From Eremomyces bilateralis CBS 781.70 (taxonomy: Eukaryota > Ascomycota > Dothideomycetes > Eremomycetales > Eremomycetaceae), in NCBI RefSeq assembly GCF_010015585.1, contig NW_022985075.1:1-64000 (forward strand): a stretch of 64,000 nucleotides of DNA, given 5' to 3'. Each line of letters begins with the position of its first letter. Positions within the stretch are counted from its first letter, which is position 1. A program made the position numbers and the translations under genes. Shown here one piece after another: positions 34,101 to 45,674 of the stretch. The notes beneath the pieces were generated by a model, which did no database searches, was not told the origin of the DNA, and saw only the letters and a list, made by a program, of their open reading frames with translations.

Positions 34101-34692
34101 AATTCCGTGCCTGCGCTGCTGGCATGTGGATTTTGTGCGGTACTCTAGAGATGGTGCCCTGGTGCCCTGGTGCCTAGGAACCGACGTGTCCTGAACGTAT
34201 TGATGACAGAAGTCCATCAGTACGCCGTTCGAGTTTTTGAGAGCGAGTCGTTCATGAAAGTTGTCCCATCTGAGTCTCAAAAGAGGAATAGAGATAGCGG
34301 GATATAGGACTCGTTTAAGACGTAGAATATAGAAATCTCGAATTTCGATTCAGCTCTGGCGATCGGGAAAGAGTATGTCGGTCCAGGACGTCGCACGAAA
34401 GTCCGAACGATGCTAAGTTCTGAATATGCTGCCCTCCTAAGAAGGTCGAAGGAGAATGGTTGTGGAGGCACAACTTAGAGGATGCAATCCGTCCTATTTC
34501 CTTCATGAAGGTCCTCTCAAACTTTCAAGGACCATGTGAACTGAACCAGGAGACCTTCTTCCCATATAACAACAACAAAGGCTTTTGTCAGGAGTCTTCA
34601 GAAGAACCGCCTAGAGGAGTATATGGCCGATAAACACCGAACGCCACCGCTGTGCTTTTCAAACGTTTCTCATAAATGGGGTACACTGTCCG
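28169..34692. other. Large gene-free region between the FlbC-like gene and eaf6
   Basis: About 6.5 kb, beginning with the 3' UTR of the C2H2 gene. Open frames up to 219 codons occur (31296-31955), but they start from non-ATG codons or lack any family pattern, and none chains into a spliced gene that I could recognise. A small tandem repeat of GGTGCCCT occurs near 34152-34170. Nothing else is supported. Confidence 0.4.
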
Positions 34693-35389
34693 TCAGTCCC
34701 GGCCGTACGTGATCTTTCCCCTCTTCGCCGGCTTGCTATCGGTATCATCGTCGTCCGTGGCAGCCTTCTTCTTCTTACTCGTGCCAGATTTGTTGCCGGC
34801 ACCAGTACTGGTCGGAGTGGGATGGTTGCTCTCTCGTGCGTTATGCGGGAAGCTAGAGTTTGGTGTGGCGGCGTGTGATGGAGTCGTCTGAGTGGATGGA
34901 GCTGGAGAGTCCTGGTGTCGCCGAAGATGGCGCGTATTAGCACGGGGTAACCGCAATGATCGGCGTGAGCATCTCATGGCTGCAACTCACTCGATTGTAT
35001 ACGGCCGAGCTTCGACTGAAAACGCGATCTTGCTCTGTGATACCGCCTTTTCTCCGCGTTGCGGTGCCTGCTCCTGTTGATGCCACGCCACCGCCGGACG
35101 ATCCTTTGATGTAGTTGTCAAAGCCTTTGATGATATTACCGGCGGTCGTTTCTTCCAGGTAGGACGTTTCGACCTTGAAGATGTTCTCCTCGAGACTTTG
35201 CTGGGAGTCGGTTAGCTTCTGGAGTTGCAACGGTGACCCTTGAAGGCCTCCCGAACTCACGAGGTTCTGATCTAACGATCGCTTCTTGTTCAGAGCTCCT
35301 CGCAACTCTCGCCTCAGTTTCTCATAGTATGGCATTCCACGCGACGCATCGGTGGAGCCGTTCGTGGTCGGCGGCGCGTTTTCCGACAT
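34693..35389 (-). CDS. eaf6: Chromatin modification-related protein Eaf6 (NuA4 acetyltransferase subunit)
   Basis: Small subunit shared by NuA4/NuA3-type histone acetyltransferase complexes in the nucleus. Two exons keep frame, 34991-35389 and 34693-34911, giving 205 residues. The Eaf6 domain occupies about residues 18-95: YEKLRRELRGALNKKRSLDQNL followed by a coiled coil with LTDSQQSLEENIFKVETSYLEET and GNIIKGFDNYIKG, the family signature. The tail is Ser/Thr/Pro-rich and ends in a basic, probably nuclear-localising KKKK and KPAKRGK region. Divergent from the TFIIS gene. Confidence 0.93.
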
Positions 35390-35809
35390 CTTGGAATTTT
35401 ATCGTAGCCGAACAAGCATCTAACCTCCCAGCCAAGCGCAGGTGTTCTATAACTAGACGGTTGATATACAGTTGTTACACGGATGGCGAACCGGACGTGA
35501 TGAACAAACGCGGTTGAGAAGCCGCAAGGCGACAAGGCCAGAATAAAGCAGTGATAAGGCACCAATACGCGAAGTGGAAGTTACGCATGAGACATGGGTC
35601 GTTCTTTCCCCACCAACCACAACACACGTTAGCAAGTGTAGAACATCAAGGAAGGCAAACCATCACCAGAATCTACTGTATCTCCATAATCTATCACAGC
35701 ACATCTACCAAGTCACAGCAATCAGGTTCCCTCTTTCGTTCCTTCATTCCTATCTCCTGACCAACCCCGCTGACACCCTCGTTTGCCCTCTGCAGGCGAC
35801 TTGGAAGCC
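35390..35809. promoter_or_regulatory. Divergent promoter between eaf6 and the TFIIS gene
   Basis: 420 bp between the two start codons. A pyrimidine tract ending in CTCTGCAG (35787-35794) just before the TFIIS ATG looks like a splice acceptor and could end an intron in the TFIIS leader. Confidence 0.5.
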
Positions 35810-36757
35810 ATGGACAAGAAGGAGATTGAACTCAAGGGCAAGGCGATCAACAAGGCCGTTGCGGGACAAGATGCACCATCCACCGTCATCGACATCCTCA
35901 GTCAGCTTCGGAAAGGCGTGGAAGCCACCGAAGACATCTTGCGATCCACCAAGATCGGCGTGACCATCAACCGGTTACGGCAGAACAAGGACCCCAACGT
36001 TGCGACGCAAGCCTCTGAGCTGGTATCGAAATGGAAGTCGGATATCAAAAAGGCTGGCTCAGGCCCCTCCACCCCCAAAATCTCCAACGGGACCGCTTCC
36101 CCCGCACCACCCCCATCATCCTCGCAGCCGAAACTGAAACAGAAGCATGATATTGCGCCAGACAAGCGGAACTCGAAGTCCGATAACGTCAGTACCCAGG
36201 TTACCGGCAACTCGACGCGCGACAATTGCGTCAAACTAATGTACGATGGGCTGGCGCATATGTCTGAAAAGTGTGAGTTTACCCGGGAGCATCAACTGAA
36301 GGTGCCCCATCGCTAATAGTGAGCTCTAGTGCCATCGGAAGTTCTGCGCATCGCCAGGGAGGTCGAAGAGGCCGCGTACAAGGAGTTCGGACCCGAGACA
36401 TCGGATGCCTATAAGACCAAGATGCGGTCCCTCTACCAGAACCTAAAGAACAAATCCAACCCCGGCCTCCGCGTGCGCGTCCTTTCAGGGAACGTGACGC
36501 CCGCGCGATTTGTGGTCATGACCTACGACGAACTCAAGTCCGACGAGCGACGAGCCGAGGATGCGGCCTTGCAGAAGGAGAACCTGAACAAGGCCATGGT
36601 GGCGCAGGAGGAGAAGAGCATCAGCACAAGTTTAACGTGCGGCAAATGCAGTCAGAAGAAGGTCAGCTACAGTCAAGCGCAGACGAGGAGTGCCGACGAA
36701 CCGATGACGACGTTTTGCGAGTGCATGAACTGCGGTCACCGGTGGAAGTTCTCGTGA
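35810..36757 (+). CDS. dst1: Transcription elongation factor TFIIS
   Basis: Stimulates the cleavage activity of stalled RNA polymerase II. Two exons keep frame, 35810-36272 and 36330-36757, giving 296 residues. The N-terminal LW domain covers about residues 1-78 (ILSQLRKGVEATEDILRSTKIGVTINRLR). A Ser/Pro linker follows, then the central three-helix domain (RDNCVKLMYDGLAH... to NKSNPGLRVRVLSGNVTP). The C-terminal zinc ribbon has CGKC and CMNC pairs and the catalytic acidic loop RSADEP. The ATG at 35810 begins MDKKEIELKGKAINKA, matching family starts. The open frame extends a few codons further upstream without an ATG and across a possible acceptor site. Confidence 0.96.
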
Positions 36758-37212
36758 TCGGTCGAGCGCGCATTTAATGAAATGCGCATCAGCCTCGTTA
36801 TTGCCACCGGATTTGGCGTGGGTATGTGTTAAGGCGCTCGCATGGACACTCGGATAGGAAATACTGGAACTTAGTAGGGCGATTCCCATCAGGCGCGGTC
36901 GGGTTTCAAGGAGGATCTTTCTATCCAGCCGGGAAGGGCTCGGCCTCAGATTTAACATATTCTGAATTGTACGATACTGATTCGCCATGAAAACTCATGG
37001 TATATGATAGCACTATTATGCAAGAAGTAATTAACAGTAGTAGCTTAAACGAGATGATCACTGGCGACGGTGCTTGTAGTTTGACTCCTCAACCATCGGG
37101 ATAATCCCTGTTATCGATTTCGCCCTCATTAAGCATCCTATCATTGTCGTTAACCACCCCCCGAATCCATATCTCGGCCCGACCATCATCTTGACGATTT
37201 TCATTCATCCAC
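36758..37212. other. Convergent intergenic region between TFIIS and mde1
   Basis: 455 bp holding the two 3' UTRs of convergent genes. No gene seen. Confidence 0.5.
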
Positions 37213-38229
37213 TCAATCTTCCGTCCATGGCGCATTCAACTTGCGCATCTCGATCGCCAGCTGAAAAATGTAGTCCAGACTCTCACAAACAGTCTTCGCC
37301 TTCACCCACGTCTCCCCCCAGACGTATACGCCATGTCTCTTCACCAGCACCGCGCTCGAGTGCGGATACATCTCGATGGCCGCCGCTAGCGACGCGGAGA
37401 GATCTTCCTCGTGCGCCGTGTTCTCGATAATCGGAATCGCCAGCGTATCGTAATATGACAGGTATCCGGGCCGACTGGGCTCGATCTTCGACAGGTCCAC
37501 ATCATCGATATACCCGTCCGTGTGCTTCTGACCGGCGGGGATGCCTTTGATCTGCTCGAGGCGCGAGATGCGGAATGGTCGATGCAGCACGGCGTCGCGG
37601 CCTGGCGTTGCATCCCAGCGCTTTTTTGAGAGACTTCGCTCGGCGCCCGTCAGATCGGTAATCCCGCCCATGCTCCGGTCATCCCACGTCGCAAAACCAC
37701 CCTTTGCCGTCCGCTGCTGCAGCTCCTGCTCGACGAGGAGCGTCACCAGCACGGCCCACTGGCTATGTGTGTGGATACACGCCCCCGCGCCTCGCTTCAT
37801 GAACGAGAGATGGAATAATGGCGTGCACTGGCTAGGCTTCAACGGCAGCGGGTACCGCAAGTACGTTCCCAACCGCAAGTCCAACACGAACAGGTCCTCG
37901 GGCTTAATCCGCTCTTTCTGCACGCCGCTCGGGGCGAAGTAGGCCAGGGCACCTTTGCGGATGGATATCCCTCCTCCCGTACCGGTCACCCATCCAAGCT
38001 TGTAGAACGCTTCACATAGCGACGGGATGAGGTTTGCGGGATGCTCGGCATCGCGAGAGGATATTAACATCTCCGGGGACAGCAACTCGACTTCGCCAGC
38101 TTCGAGCGTCTGTCGAAGTCGGGTTTGATATTCTTTATTGTCTCTCATTCCCCCATCTTTGTAATTTATCGTGGACGAGCCACGGGTGGCTTGTTCGGCC
38201 ATGATTTTGAACCCAGGCGAATGCGACAA
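37213..38229 (-). CDS. mde1: Methylthioribulose-1-phosphate dehydratase (methionine salvage)
   Basis: Class II aldolase-fold zinc enzyme that dehydrates 5-methylthioribulose-1-phosphate in the methionine salvage pathway, cytosolic. A single exon of 338 residues from the ATG at 38229; a second in-frame ATG at 38202 (MAEQATRGS) is an equally possible start. [11 protein letters not shown] (residues 80-89) is the phosphate-binding block. Zinc ligands are His153 and His155 in CIHTHSQ and His299 in [10 protein letters not shown]. The usual fungal enzyme is about 240-250 residues. The excess is an insertion of about 50 residues around 168-220, between the [13 protein letters not shown] helix and [10 protein letters not shown], plus an N-terminal extension. 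The insertion keeps frame and has no obvious intron borders. Divergent from the CorA-like gene. Confidence 0.93.
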   Translation of the reverse strand: MSHSPGFKIMAEQATRGSSTINYKDGGMRDNKEYQTRLRQTLEAGEVELLSPEMLISSRDAEHPANLIPSLCEAFYKLGWVTGTGGGISIRKGALAYFAPSGVQKERIKPEDLFVLDLRLGTYLRYPLPLKPSQCTPLFHLSFMKRGAGACIHTHSQWAVLVTLLVEQELQQRTAKGGFATWDDRSMGGITDLTGAERSLSKKRWDATPGRDAVLHRPFRISRLEQIKGIPAGQKHTDGYIDDVDLSKIEPSRPGYLSYYDTLAIPIIENTAHEEDLSASLAAAIEMYPHSSAVLVKRHGVYVWGETWVKAKTVCESLDYIFQLAIEMRKLNAPWTED

Positions 38230-38773
38230 CTTGTATCTTGATCCAATTATCCGCGGGCGTCAGGACATGACCTAACCTTTTCGGTTTGTACACTATTGGA
38301 CGATGCTTGGGCGAGGCGGGAATTTTCGCAGTCTTATATTCGCTGCACGTGGTGGAGGTCTGGTCGAAGTTTGGGTCCATGATCCATGGCGTGCTTGAGC
38401 ACGCCAAAGTTCCCTACGGTTTTTATACATCAAATCTCCTCTGGCTTTGGAACAATTGTAATCCCATTAAGTCGTCATATCTTGAGAGCGTATGGTTCGT
38501 GCCATGAAGGTCATTAAGTTAGTATCCAGCCATGAGCCTGGCGGCAACGCCAGCAAGGCTGCGCTGCGCCCCAATGTCGCTACAAGACATCGGGCTGAAC
38601 AGCCTCGCATTTCTGTTGCGTCCTTCAACCACAATCAACTCTGTTAATGCGTCCCTGATATAGATTTTGGATCTAATAGACCAGGTTGCAATTCTATTTG
38701 GCTCTTGATATTTTAGCCGCTCTTCCTCCAGGAAAAGCTCGACATTTTGACCCATTTCCTTCGCCTCGCAATA
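38230..38773. promoter_or_regulatory. Divergent promoter between mde1 and the CorA-like gene
   Basis: 544 bp between two start codons. It overlaps a 102-codon minus-strand open frame (38519-38827) that I judge to be chance. Confidence 0.45.
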
Positions 38774-41700
38774 ATGTCCGATTCGAGCGAACCCAAGCGC
38801 AAGTCGCGTCATGTAAAAATCAGCCATTATGTCGAAGAACGCGACCGCTCCCCTTCTTTTGCCACCGATGACGATTGGCGCTCGTCGCGTTCTCGTTCAG
38901 TACCCAAGTCTAATATAGTTATCCACCGTCTGCCTTACCGTTCGGTCCCTTCGACATCTCGAGTAGACAGAGAGGTCAACGACCCCCCAAGAGATTACAG
39001 CTCAGTCCCCAGCTACCGGGGTCGTGGGCCATATTCCCGATTCAATGACGGCGACGATGAGAAGGCCTATGACGGCAGAAATCTTCGTCGATTTGGGAAT
39101 TCAAGGGAAGATCCAGAGATTGACGATCAATTGAGGTCTCGTAGGAGGTCTCGGCGACGTGAAAACTCCTTCAGAGACGATGACTTTTTGTCTGAAAGAG
39201 GTGGAGATCGGTCCTACTCGCGGCCTAGAGCCGGGTATGAATGGTATGACTCCAAGTCGTCGAAATCCGAACCGTTGTACTACCCATCCCCGCCAAGGGA
39301 GAGTGTACTCAAGCGAGTGTGGAGTCCACCTCCACCTCCACCCCCAAGAGACCACCGTGCCTATTCAGACTGGGAAGAAGATGTTCAAAAGAAAGAGCGT
39401 GAACGATTCGAAGCTGGGAGCGCCCCAACAGGTAGACGCCGAAGACGTAATCGAAGTAGCTCTCCGAATCGCAAGACGGGCACCGCCATCTTGGAATATG
39501 TCTTGGATTATGGCGACCCCTCGGCCAACTCTAGGCGCAGGTCCCGATCGCCATTGTACCCTGATCTAGCGTCTCGCTATCGGAGGTCCCGATTGTCATC
39601 GTACCCTGATCTAGCGTCTCGCCAGCGGCGAACCTCGGATCCAGTCGACTACGCGGACACCATCAATGTTGGACTAGATGGAACAGACTCTGAGGATAGT
39701 CTTGATTTCTCCCTTCCCCAAAACCTTGACGACAATGCCGAGGATGATGGATCCTATGACAATGAATCAGGTTCTGTAGGTAAGCCAGCCACTCTGGGTA
39801 CGAACGCACCTCCAAGCATCTACCAGGATCGGAAGCTGGTGTATGGGATTGTCCATTCAAAAACTCCCCCGAACAACTTCAGTGTGGGCCTTGAGAATGC
39901 CTCGCTCGTTGCGGAGCAAATTCTTAGCGATTCAGATGTGTCGAGTCCGTCGCCTCTGTATGTCTGGATCCACATTGAGGCGTCCCTCATGAGCCTCTCC
40001 GAGTTCATCAAGGCAGCACTCCAAGCCCCATCTTTAGATGACGACGATAGAAGTCTCATAACGGAGTCTTTAGAGCATGTCCGTACGAACGAGCAGGCCC
40101 TTCGAACAGCAAATGGCGTAGCGGGACGGCATCTCCCGAATCTGTCTTACCGCGGGATACAACGAAAGCACACCTCTCCTGGGGAAAAAGAAAAATCAGT
40201 TTATATAAACTGTTTTCCATACTTCTCCCTGGAAAGATATGCAGCTGTAGCGTTGCCTGATAATGCAGCTTTGCATACAGGCCTGCCGCTCCTCCAGACC
40301 CTCTACTCCTCCGCAAGAAAGGACCGTGATCTCCAACAGGCGATTTGCAAACTGCCAGACACCCGCAAAGGAAGTTGCTTCCATGTATCCCAGATATGGA
40401 GCATGGTACTTGACGACCGGCTACTCATCACCTGCTCTCGACATTCTATCCGTGATATCTCCAGTGAGAGCTTCAGTCTCACAACTCGGCCAGAGACAGA
40501 GTCTTCAGTGCGAGACTACATCGAAGTGTCAGACGATGGAAGACATGTCTGGCTCTTGCCTCTTTCAAGGTGCCAAACTTGGCTAGCTTTCACCGCTCAC
40601 TTCCGACATTTGCTAGATGACGGGGAAGAGTTCGAGTACACTTTGACCGTCAAGTTGCTCGGAGTGTCAATCGAAGCTAAAGATTGGCCCAGTGTCGTGG
40701 CGGAAAGCCGGTCGAGCCCTCTTAGGCTTGTCCTGAGCAGAAGCAATCTGCGACAACCTTTTATGCCATCGGATTACGATAGTGATGATGGCCCTCTCGT
40801 CGAAGAGTCTGATACAGAAGCAGCGGCTCAGGCGTCCCTAAGGAGCGATGAACGCACGACAGCAGCCGGCGCGGTCCCCACAAGCCAGTCCAGGGCACCT
40901 AGTCGATACGGACGAGAGTCGGATTCCCTACCTGGACTCGCATCCGACTTTCACCTCTTCCGGTGGCTTAACGTTTCAAAACTGAATCGTTCTGATAAGG
41001 GGGATTGGCCCGGGGTACCAAACAGTGCGAAACCTCTTTCGGAACAGAGTATGCCCTCGGAAAACATCTCCATCTGCCTCTCAGAGGCGCATAAGTTTCT
41101 TCTGGATCGGAAGAAGGACATTGGCCACCTAAGCTACGCGGCTACACCTGAGATGAGGCTCTCAGATGTCTATACGTTGCTGAAGGATCTACGACCAAGA
41201 GAAAATGCCGGGAGACAGGTCCCTATCTATCCGAAGATAGAACAAGCTGTGAATGCAGCCGAGGAGATATTGCAGTTCTTCGTACCTCTGGACACTGACG
41301 CCCCAATCATCCGCCGGTATTGGGGGGCGATCGGCCACGTAACTCTAGCAAGCTCGACTGAATTTAACAAGAATAACCGACCATATCGACTGCGGATACT
41401 GGCCTTCAGACTGACCCAGGCAAGGTCTTTGTTTTCGGACAGCAAATGCCCAGCCCCAGGCGGGCTGAAGATTCCTGACGAGTGGCAGCGTCTGTTTCTT
41501 CATGTGTTGCTCTATCTCATCTCCGTGAAAGCAGATGCAGGGGCCGCAGAATATACCCATTTCATCAAATGCCAGGACCTCCTCGCGGAAGGGAAACGAT
41601 CGCTGCTACGGACTTTGGCTCCACAAACTCTCGGTGACTTTGAAGCGACTATGCCTCCTGCGCTACAGACTCTTATCGCTGCTCGCTTGGTTCGAGACAT

Positions 41701-42509
41701 CTCTCCCCGGGACATGCTCGACGTCTACTGGGAGTATTTCAGAACACTTGTAGGGCGATTTTAAACGACGAAGCCAACGCCTCGCTAACTTAAGGTAGGA
41801 GCTCGAAATACAAGGTGATCCCTTGAAACGTGCACATCAGAACAGAATCACCTTCTTCAATCAGGAAGTTGCCGCCGTCCTATCCACCCTCGAGGACCAA
41901 GAACGTGTCCTTCGGGGCATCGAGATGCAGATCTTACAACAAGACGCTCACAGCAACCTTCCACTCTGCGGAATCAAGTCTCCTGAGCCGTTCGACCTCC
42001 CAGTTATCAAAGACGCCATCGCGCTCGTCGCCATGCGCCTCCACAGCTTCAAGGAGCTGACCATGCGTGCATCGGACCTGTCGTCCTGGAACTTACGCAT
42101 GATCGAATCCAACAAAGACCGCCAAGACGCCGCCATTTACTCATTTACCGTCGTCACCGTCATCTTTCTCCCACTCTCCTTCGTCGCAGGGTTCCTCGGA
42201 ATGAACACATCCGACGTTCGCGACATGCCCCAGCGCCAGTGGGTGTTTTGGTCCGCCGGTGTGCCGTTGACCCTACTCATCGTCATTATCTCGCTCTGGT
42301 GGGCTGGAGAGTTGGATAATGTATGGAAGACCATCACCCGGCCATTTGGAGCGGTCAAACGGACCATTGGGGACGTAGGACGTGTTGGTCTGTCTCGGAC
42401 GCCGGCAGTGGACACGAAATCCCCCGAGCCGTTTGTGCCATATTCATTCAAACGGAGCGGAACGGGCTTGAGTAGACGCTCTACCGGGATCTCACAGCGC
42501 TATTATTAA
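38774..42509 (+). CDS. Large CorA-like Mg2+ transporter-domain protein with RS-rich N-terminus
   Basis: Two exons keep frame, 38774-41749 and 41799-42509, across a 49-bp intron with a CTAAC branch site, giving 1228 residues. The first 330 or so residues are Arg/Ser/Asp-rich with many SR pairs, a Pro run, and a 15-residue tandem repeat. The middle (about 340-960) is a fungus-specific region of unknown fold with blocks such as YVWIHIEASLMSLSEF and DGRHVWLLPLSRCQTWL. The C-terminal part has a long helix (residues about 995-1095), then a CorA-type membrane unit: first membrane helix about 1105-1128 ending in the signature GMN at 1126-1128, the loop TSDVRDMPQRQW, and a second helix about 1138-1160. 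This layout matches fungal CorA-like proteins of unknown substrate; whether it transports Mg2+ is not shown. Start chosen as the first ATG (MSDSSEPKRKSRHVKIS). Confidence 0.85.
39539..39628 (+). repeat. 45-bp tandem repeat inside the CorA-like gene, two copies
   Basis: Copies at 39539-39583 and 39584-39628 encode two near-identical 15-residue units around YPDLASR. They differ at a handful of bases, some of them non-synonymous. Confidence 0.85.
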
Positions 42510-43547
42510 TGCGACTGGGTTCATCGGCAGCGGAAGGACTTGGAGCTCGGGGCGTCTATTCCAATATTCGGCGCATAGGAAGAAATCAGCAGCAGCCACC
42601 CTTCTTATCTACCATTGGAAGGCGAGGGTGAGATATACTCCTCACATATAGAATCTTGACAGCCGACCTTTTCTTTGCTCTAAGAGCGAAGAAGTGCATC
42701 TAGAAGATTGACCACCAATACCTCAAGTGATAGTCACATACTCGCGATCTGACTCGACGTGTACGCCCAAGACACAGCGCTTCAGGCGATGTTCTGAGTC
42801 ATTGTTAGCAATATTGCTATGTAATTGAACTTTCTTCGTGGCTCTTCGCACCGGATATGATCATTGAAATGCTTGTATCCTCACTTTGGCAGTGTAGAGT
42901 GCCTGATGCTTTCTCCTCGAGGGGTTTGGGTAGTCCTCTCATCAGCCTCACCATCCCATCCATCACCCATTCCGAAGGTCCAGCGCTAGTGTCTTGCCAT
43001 CATCAGACGGACATCACGGCATTCCCCACCAAGCTCTTTCAACTCGAAATTGAGAAATAAGGTTAGAGAAGATGCAGCCGCATATGATATTGAATGAACA
43101 TTTTGAATTTTGGAGCTACCTGTACCGCAACTGTAGATCATGAAACTACCTGATTGAATCGAGCATCAACACCATGGAGGGCATATCTTCGTCTCTGCTG
43201 GATCGCAGGAAACTGTAGCTGTCCTCTGTGTTGTAGTACTTCTCAATCATCCGTCGCGATGACGCTCACTATAGACCGTCCCCTCCTCATGTCGAACCTT
43301 AATCAAGGAGAATCTCAACGACCCATGACGCCAAGAGCGCCAGCCATCCTTCCCACCCAACCGCCGAATGAAGGACTACTAATCCACTACCACAATTTGT
43401 GAGAAAATCCGCCACGATGCCGCTATTACCAGAGAATCGATGAGAATTAGGGATTCACCATGGTACAACCTCGCTAGCATCGCGAGGGAACACCAGAGGG
43501 AAAAAGGTGAAACGTGAATGGTGAAATGACACCCTGCGGCGACGGAT
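42510..43547. other. Convergent intergenic region between the CorA-like and PWWP genes
   Basis: About 1 kb between two convergent stop codons. Holds 3' UTRs; open frames are short and unrecognisable. Confidence 0.45.
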
Positions 43548-45674
43548 CTACGTTGCAAAGCTGGGCTCCTCGGTGCTTGCGACCGGTGCGTCCGCGGCGG
43601 TCTCGGCTGCCCGCTCGGGGGCCTCCTCTGGTGCGACCATATCAGCTTTCGCGTCTGTCATGGAAATGTCACCATCTCCTTCAGCGACTTCCAGGGTGTC
43701 CTTCTTGGGCTCTTCCGCTTCAACCGACTTCACTTCGTTCTTCTCGTCTGGTGAAGCGCCCTCCTTGGCAGGCTCCTCATGGTTGACGCCGTTGGTCTTC
43801 ACCTCGGGCTCCTCGCTCTTCGGCGCAGCTGCTCCGGTTGATGCAGCAGGTGCCGGAGTCGGGGTTTCGAGCTCCATGGACTTGTTGTAGATCCCGAGAA
43901 GATCAGTCGCTCGCTGTCTGAAATGGAACTCCTCATCTCGCGGAATGTACTCGATTCGAAGCAATTGCTTCAGGACCTTGTTGATCTTCGTGGCCTTGAT
44001 GATCGAAACCTCGAGATTCTCATGCTTTTCCAAATCGGAAAGTCGCAGCGACATGTCCGGCATATCCTCATCCTTAGGGGGGGTATTCTTGTCCAGGAAG
44101 CCTTTCTGAAGCCTGTGGCGAAGGAACAACACTGTCCACGCATCAGTTATGATCATGCAAACAACGAAATACGCGATTCTTACCCAGTTTCTGGCGCTTC
44201 TCGAGCTTCTCCGCCTCCGTCTCCTGCTTCTTCTCCTCCTTTGGAGCCGTATCTTTGAAAGCGGCTTTCTTCGCAGAAGGCTTGGAAGCCTTCTTCGACT
44301 TCGTGTCAGAGGCGGCTGCTGGGGTATCAGTGCTCTTGTTTGTGAGCTTCAGCTTGGGAGTTTTCGGGGGCTGTACAGAGTAAGCATAAATGCAAGAATT
44401 GTAGATATGCCAAATTGCTCACCTTAGTGCCCTCCTCTGCATCAGTGTCAGCAGCTTCGCCCTTCTTTCGCTTTTTCGACTTGGAAGCCTTAGCAGTACC
44501 ATCTGCATCCGCCATCTCGACATCATCACTCTTGCCCTTCTTCTTGCTCTTCTTCTGCTGCTCCGCCTTCTCCTTTTTCTTCTCCGCCTGTTCAGCAGCA
44601 GCTTTATCCGCGGCTTCAATCTGCTGCTTGAGGAGCTCCTCCTCCTGCTCACGGTCTTCTTGCTCTTTCACCATGGCCTTCTCATGTTCCATGAGAACAG
44701 ACTTGAAGTGGGTGAGACTATGCTCGCCGGCAGCAGTCTTGTAAGCTTCCCAGAGCGTGTTCGGCATCTTGCCTTGATTTCCGCTCTCCACTTTCTCCTT
44801 GATCTCATTCATGTCGAGAGGCAGCAGATCCGTGTTTGGTTGCCACGCACTAGATGATTGGGGTTAGCCAAAAAGTCACATTAGCACATAATCATGCACG
44901 TACAACTCATTAGTGGCAAGAAACATGACCGGATATCGCCTATCACGGACGTTCTTCCCGCCGACCTCGAAGTCTGCCCTCCATGTACCATCAACGCGCT
45001 TGGCGCTCACAGGGCGTTTGCTGAGCAATGAGATGGGTAGCATTTGCTCGTCGCAGATGACGGAAGGCCACGGCTGGTGCCCTCTCATGCGCGCAAACCA
45101 GAACTGACCCGGCTCAACGTCCAGTTGGAGCTGAGGCATGCTCTTCTTGCGGTTGAGCTTCTTGGATTTGTGCTCAGGCACCCCGGATGACGATTTCCGC
45201 TTCCTGTCCCTCTTGGTCGCGTCAGTTGCGCCGTTTGTTGTCGCGGCCAATGGCTCGATCGTGTCAGCGGAAGCTAAAGCAAGGAGCTGTCAGTGTTTTT
45301 GCCACTTTAAAATGAAGTTATCATGACGCGTACCTTCAGCTCCGTTGGTGCCTTCATTTGCAGGCTTTTGAGAACCTGCTTCCGACTCCTTGGTCGCGGC
45401 GGGCTCCGCAGAGCTGGTCTCGGTCTGTGGGACAGCATCTACAGAGGTAGAGTAGAGTGTGAGTAACCAACTTGATAAATGACGCGACATTCTTGATGAA
45501 CCTACTATCGGTGGTCTGGTCTGTCTTGGCGGGAGTGCCATCAACCTTGGCCTCGGTGGACGGATCCTCCTTAGACGCGTCGGAACCGGCAACGGGCGCG
45601 GCAATGGTCTCCTCGGGCACCGGAGCTGCAACAGGAGCTGCAACAGCAGCGTCAGGCTTGACCTCCTCGGCCAT
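43548..45674 (-). CDS. PWWP-domain chromatin protein with LEDGF-like C-terminal helical region
   Basis: Six exons keep frame: 45506-45674, 45334-45438, 44904-45273, 44423-44849, 44184-44370 and 43548-44131, giving 613 residues. The N-terminus (1-100) is Ala/Pro/Glu-rich. The PWWP domain starts near residue 143: VEPGQFWFARMRGHQPWPSVI, the PWWP motif being HQPWPS-like. After it come highly charged Lys/Glu coiled-coil segments (about 255-400). A folded helical block follows (RHRLQKGFLDKN..., KINKVLKQLLRIEYIPRDEEFHFRQRA), resembling the TFIIS-N/integrase-binding-domain fold of LEDGF/HRP2-type proteins. The tail is acidic and Ala/Glu-rich. Likely binds methylated histone H3 on active genes. The fold of the helical block is inferred from pattern only. 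S. cerevisiae Ioc4 is a possible distant relative. Confidence 0.85.

Noticed and set aside
38519-38827. 102-codon minus-strand frame overlapping the start of the CorA-like gene
   Set aside because: Composition is protein-like, but there is no homology pattern and it overlaps a well-supported start; kept only as a curiosity.
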